In this document: positions 61,090 to 64,000 of the stretch, piece by piece
Layout of the letters: every line of letters begins with the position of its first letter
Position numbering within the stretch: the stretch's first letter is position 1
Assembly: GCF_017876795.1 (NCBI RefSeq)
Contig: NZ_JAGIOR010000001.1
Coordinates: 4,800,501-4,864,500 of the forward strand
Direction: 5' to 3'
Length of the DNA: 64,000 nucleotides
From: Rhizobium leguminosarum
GTDB taxonomy: Bacteria > Pseudomonadota > Alphaproteobacteria > Rhizobiales > Rhizobiaceae
Made by a program: the position numbers and the translations under genes
Notes under the pieces: model-generated
Seen by the model: the letters and a program-made list of their open reading frames with translations, nothing else
Told to the model about the DNA's origin: nothing
The model's database searches: none

Positions 61090-61482
61090 TTACTTCCTGA
61101 CGGTCATCAACATCATGCGGTTGAAGGAACTGACCAGCGAGGTGTTCAGATCGTACTGGCGCTTGATATCGCCCGATTTGGAGAGCTCCTCGGCCACACC
61201 GACCGTATTGCCGGATTCCTGGATACCGATTTCCTGGTCGAGTGCGGCGTCCTTGACGTCGATATCGCCGCTGTCGCTGAAATCATTGCCGCTGAGATGG
61301 GCCGGATTGGTGCGCGCCATGGTGATGTCGGACTTGTCCAGCACCGCGTCGAAGGGCGTGACGTCCTTGGCGTGGAACTTCGGGGTGTTGGCATTCGCGA
61401 TGTTGCCGGCAACAACCTGCTGACGGATCGTCAGCCATTCCGCCTGTCGCGAAGCCAAGTCGAAAAGTTGGATCGGTTGCAT
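61090..61482 (-). CDS. flgB: Proximal rod protein FlgB
   Basis: A 130-residue rod protein. [20 protein letters not shown] with [18 protein letters not shown] is the family signature. It heads the flgB-flgC-fliE run: a terminator with eight T residues lies just upstream, so this gene should have its own promoter in the 100 bases before it. Confidence 0.95.
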   Translation of the reverse strand: MQPIQLFDLASRQAEWLTIRQQVVAGNIANANTPKFHAKDVTPFDAVLDKSDITMARTNPAHLSGNDFSDSGDIDVKDAALDQEIGIQESGNTVGVAEELSKSGDIKRQYDLNTSLVSSFNRMMLMTVRK

Positions 61483-61582
61483 GAGACTCTCCGTTTTTAC
61501 TGTCCCGAACCTAGTGCGGTAATCTTGCGTGGGACTTACGGGAATTCAGGTTTCAAGGCGCTTTTCGGGGAGCGCCGCACTC

Positions 61583-61620
61583 AAAAAAAAGGGGCTCCGG
61601 CCGGTTCGTGGCGGAGCCCC
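61583..61620 (-). terminator. Terminator between the fliI unit and flgB
   Basis: GGGGCTCCG (61591-61599) pairs with CGGAGCCCC (61612-61620); on the minus strand eight T residues follow the stem. It separates the flgF-fliI transcript from flgB. Confidence 0.9.
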
Positions 61621-61648
61621 CTATTGCCTTCGGTGTTGGCCGACAGGT

Positions 61649-62191
61649 TCAATTGTTCTGGTATGTATCGCCCTTGGAGGTGACGATCACCCATTTGCCG
61701 TCGCGCTGCTCGAGTGTCGCTAGGCGGCTCTCGTCGGGCAGGATCGAACCGATGCGCACCACATACATGCCCGAAGGATCCTCGATCAGCGCCCGGCCGT
61801 TGGAGACGTGCAGCAGGCGGAAGGAAGACTTGCCGGGGAAAGGCTGATCCTCGAGTATGGGGCCGCCATTGCGCTCCTTGCCGAGGTCGGAGACCGTCGC
61901 CGTCGTCAGCGGATCGATCGGCGGGGCCTTCTTGTCCGGCTCGTTCTTGTTGACCATGGCAAGCGGCGAGACGCTGAAGACGTTGCGGGCCGGCCAATCC
62001 GGCAGTTCGCGCGAATTGTCGCTGGCGGCGACGTTGATGCCGAACTTGTCTTCGTTGAAGAACACGTACCAGGGAAAGAAGGCGGAAGCACCGGCAAGCG
62101 CCAGGCCGGTGAAGGTCAGAAGCCGATCCAGAATGACAGTCTTCCGGCGCTGCTTCAGGGAAGCGATGCGTTCGTCGTCGAATTCAGCCAC
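61649..62191 (-). CDS. Uncharacterised membrane protein downstream of fliI
   Basis: A 180-residue protein with one helix near residues 23-45 (LLTFTGLALAGASAFFPWYV) and a periplasmic remainder ending IVTSKGDTYQNN. The segment RALIEDPSGMYVVRIGSILP suggests a small beta domain. It starts at GTG 62191 with AGAGGAG upstream and only two bases after the fliI stop, and a strong terminator follows. I recall similar genes at this place in other rhizobial flagellar clusters. No known flagellar protein matches. Confidence 0.8.
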   Translation of the reverse strand: MAEFDDERIASLKQRRKTVILDRLLTFTGLALAGASAFFPWYVFFNEDKFGINVAASDNSRELPDWPARNVFSVSPLAMVNKNEPDKKAPPIDPLTTATVSDLGKERNGGPILEDQPFPGKSSFRLLHVSNGRALIEDPSGMYVVRIGSILPDESRLATLEQRDGKWVIVTSKGDTYQNN

Positions 62192-62193
62192 GT

Positions 62194-63591
62194 CTATCTC
62201 CTCTGAATGGGTGCGCCCTGATTGCCCATGCCGGCGGCCGCTTTGAGCGCGCCGGCGAGATCGGCGAAGGCATCGGCCGAGTCGCGGTCGCCCGGCGACT
62301 GTTTCAGGACGTCGTAAATGATCGGCACCTGCTTGACCGCCATATCGAGATCGGGATCGGCACCCTGGCGGTAACCGCCGATCAGGCGCAGGTCGCGCGT
62401 TTCCTCAAAGCGGTGGATCAGCACCTTCAGCCGCGACACCAGCTTTTCCTGGTCCGGCGTCCAGGCCTTGCGGGCAAGACGCGAGATCGAGGCGAGCGGA
62501 TCGATCGGCGGGTAACGCCCTTCTTCGGCGAGGCTGCGCTGCAGGACGATATGACCGTCGAGGATGCCGCGCGTCGAATCGGCGATCGGGTCGTTGTGGT
62601 TGTCGCCGTCGACGAGGATGGAGATGATCGCCGTGATGGTGCCGGAGCCCTCTGGGCCGGGACCGGCGCGTTCCAGCAGGCGCGGCAGCTCGGTGAACAC
62701 GGAAGCCGGGTAACCGCGGGCGATCGGCGGCTCGCCGGAGGCGGTCGCCACCTCGCGGATCGCATGGGCGAAACGCGTGACGCTGTCGACGATGAAGAGG
62801 ACATTCTCGCCCTTGTCGCGGAAATGTTCGGCGATGGTGACGGCCGTCAGTGGCGCCATCTTGCGCAGCATCGGGCTCTCGTCGCTGGTTGCAACGACGG
62901 CGATCGCCTTCTTCATGTTGCTGCCGAGCGTGTCCTCGATGAACTCGCGCACCTCGCGGCCGCGTTCGCCGACTAGCGCAATGACGACCTTGTCGAAGGC
63001 GTCGGCGCGGGCGAGCATGGACAGAAGCGTCGACTTGCCGACACCGGAACCGGCAAAGATGCCGAGACGCTGCCCGAGGCAGAGCGGCGAGAAGATGTCG
63101 ATCGCGCGTACCCCGGTCTTGAAGCCGGTCTGGACACGCTTGCGGGTCATCGAGGGCGGCGCGGTATTGGCGATCGAGCGGCGATCGAGGCCCTCGGTGA
63201 TCGGACCCAGCCCGTCGATCGGCTCGCAGAGCGAGTTGACGGTGCGCCCGCACCAGCTGTCCGACGGTGAGATCCGGAAGGCGCCCTTGCGGATGACCGT
63301 ATCGTCGATGCCGATCGGCTCGCCGGGTTCGATCGGGCAGACATAGATCAGGTCCGGCTCGACGCGAACGACCTCACCGAGATGGACGCCGGTCGCCGAT
63401 TTATGAGCGACGAACTCACCGAGGCGAACATGGCGGGAGAGACCGCGAACCGTGTAATGGCCTGCGGCGATGGTCTGCACGCGACCGCCATGGGCAACTG
63501 CAAACTCCGGCGATGCGTATCGGTCGACGAGGCCTGCCAGATGCGCCAGTTTCGGGGAAAGACCGTCCTCGGACAGTAGCGTGGTGCTCAT
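62194..63591 (-). CDS. fliI: Flagellar export ATPase FliI
   Basis: A 465-residue ATPase that powers type III export at the base of the flagellum. The P-loop GSGVGKST is at 181-188. GERGREVREFIEDTLG, VLFIVDSVTRFAHAIREVA with the Walker B Asp, and GSGTITAIISILVDGDNHND are all F1-beta-like family motifs. It lies between flgF (two bases) and the unknown membrane protein. FliH and FliJ are not adjacent. Confidence 0.95.
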   Translation of the reverse strand: MSTTLLSEDGLSPKLAHLAGLVDRYASPEFAVAHGGRVQTIAAGHYTVRGLSRHVRLGEFVAHKSATGVHLGEVVRVEPDLIYVCPIEPGEPIGIDDTVIRKGAFRISPSDSWCGRTVNSLCEPIDGLGPITEGLDRRSIANTAPPSMTRKRVQTGFKTGVRAIDIFSPLCLGQRLGIFAGSGVGKSTLLSMLARADAFDKVVIALVGERGREVREFIEDTLGSNMKKAIAVVATSDESPMLRKMAPLTAVTIAEHFRDKGENVLFIVDSVTRFAHAIREVATASGEPPIARGYPASVFTELPRLLERAGPGPEGSGTITAIISILVDGDNHNDPIADSTRGILDGHIVLQRSLAEEGRYPPIDPLASISRLARKAWTPDQEKLVSRLKVLIHRFEETRDLRLIGGYRQGADPDLDMAVKQVPIIYDVLKQSPGDRDSADAFADLAGALKAAAGMGNQGAPIQRR

Positions 63592-63593
63592 GC

Positions 63594-64000
63594 TTAGCGA
63601 CTACCCCCAAGCGTCTGCACCGCTTCCTTGAAGGAATCCTCGCTGTCGCGCATCAGCGACGAGACGCTTTCGAAGGCGCGGTTGACTTCAATCAGCTGGG
63701 TGATCTCGCGCATGGCGTTAACGTTGGAGTTTTCGAGATAACCCTGCTCGACGCCGACATTGAAGCGGTCGACGACGGCGCGCGGCTGGTCGGTGGTCAT
63801 GATGCCGCTGTTTTCGTAGCGTAGGTAACCCTTGCTGACATCGGCCTCGAACAACCCGAGCGAGGCGACCTGACGACCTCCCTGATAGATGATGCCGTCG
63901 GTGCCGACGGCCGGCTCGCCGCCCTTCGAATTGAGCTGGATAGGCGCGCCGCCGGCGTCGAGAACGGGATATCCGCGGATCGACACGAGTTCGCCGGTAT
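63594..64000 (-). CDS. flgF: Rod protein FlgF, 5' end outside the window
   Basis: The C-terminal 134 codons of a flagellar rod protein; the frame remains open through the window edge (TGELVSIRGYPVLDAGG). The final NSNVNAMREITQLIEVNRAF is the conserved FlgF/FlgG C-terminus. FlgF is favoured over FlgG because FlgG is encoded separately at 59.5 kb and rhizobia place flgF before fliI. Confidence 0.88.
   Translation of the reverse strand, partial: TGELVSIRGYPVLDAGGAPIQLNSKGGEPAVGTDGIIYQGGRQVASLGLFEADVSKGYLRYENSGIMTTDQPRAVVDRFNVGVEQGYLENSNVNAMREITQLIEVNRAFESVSSLMRDSEDSFKEAVQTLGGSR

Overview
The window reads as about 64 kb of chromosome from a fast-growing Rhizobium, most likely of the R. etli / R. 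leguminosarum group. The basis is high GC, the rhizobial flagellar gene order (rem, motB-motC-fliK, motE, flaF-flbT, four tandem flagellins), an agl alpha-glucoside operon, zwf-pgl-edd, and a RIME-type palindrome. This assignment is recognition from memory, not a database search. I saw no rRNA, tRNA, CRISPR array, insertion sequence or prophage gene.

Left part (1-14.6 kb): a truncated PotF-like periplasmic binding protein; a ScfR/RamB-type regulator divergent from isocitrate lyase aceA and a small partner gene; a LysR regulator; two methyl-accepting chemotaxis proteins in tandem; a 47-residue membrane peptide; a BaiN/HI0933 flavoprotein; and a PuuA-like glutamine synthetase followed by a PuuB/OrdL-like FAD oxidase. 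Middle part (14.7-31.4 kb): zwf-pgl-edd (Entner-Doudoroff entry, closed by a strong terminator), a PilZ-like protein, the aglEFGAK operon with divergent aglR and two operator palindromes, folD, an orphan Wzz/GumC-like protein and a WecG/TagA glycosyltransferase.

Right part (31.4-64 kb): one large flagellar cluster, almost all on the minus strand. In transcription order, from the right edge: flgF (cut), fliI, an unknown membrane protein, terminator, flgB-flgC-fliE, flgG-flgA-flgI-motE-flgH-fliL-fliP, then flaA, flaB, flaC and flaD (the first three each with its own terminator), a FliH-like gene, motB-motC-fliK-lytic transglycosylase, rem, flgE-flgK-flgL-flaF-flbT-flgD-fliQ-flhA-fliR, and FliJ-, FlgJ- and FlgN-like genes plus one unknown, ending at a perfect terminator. 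Many neighbours overlap by ATGA, so translation is tightly coupled.

The most interesting points are: a GT41 (O-GlcNAc-transferase-like) TPR glycosyltransferase inserted on the opposite strand between fliP and flaA, a candidate flagellin glycosyltransferase; perfect TTAA-N7-TTAA (CtrA-type) boxes upstream of flaB, flaC and rem, with a near match at flaD; a leader sequence shared by the flagellin transcripts, a plausible target for FlbT; candidates for the missing export-ATPase partners FliH and FliJ; a Rem receiver domain that lacks its phospho-acceptor; and two uncharacterised membrane proteins embedded in the flagellar operons.
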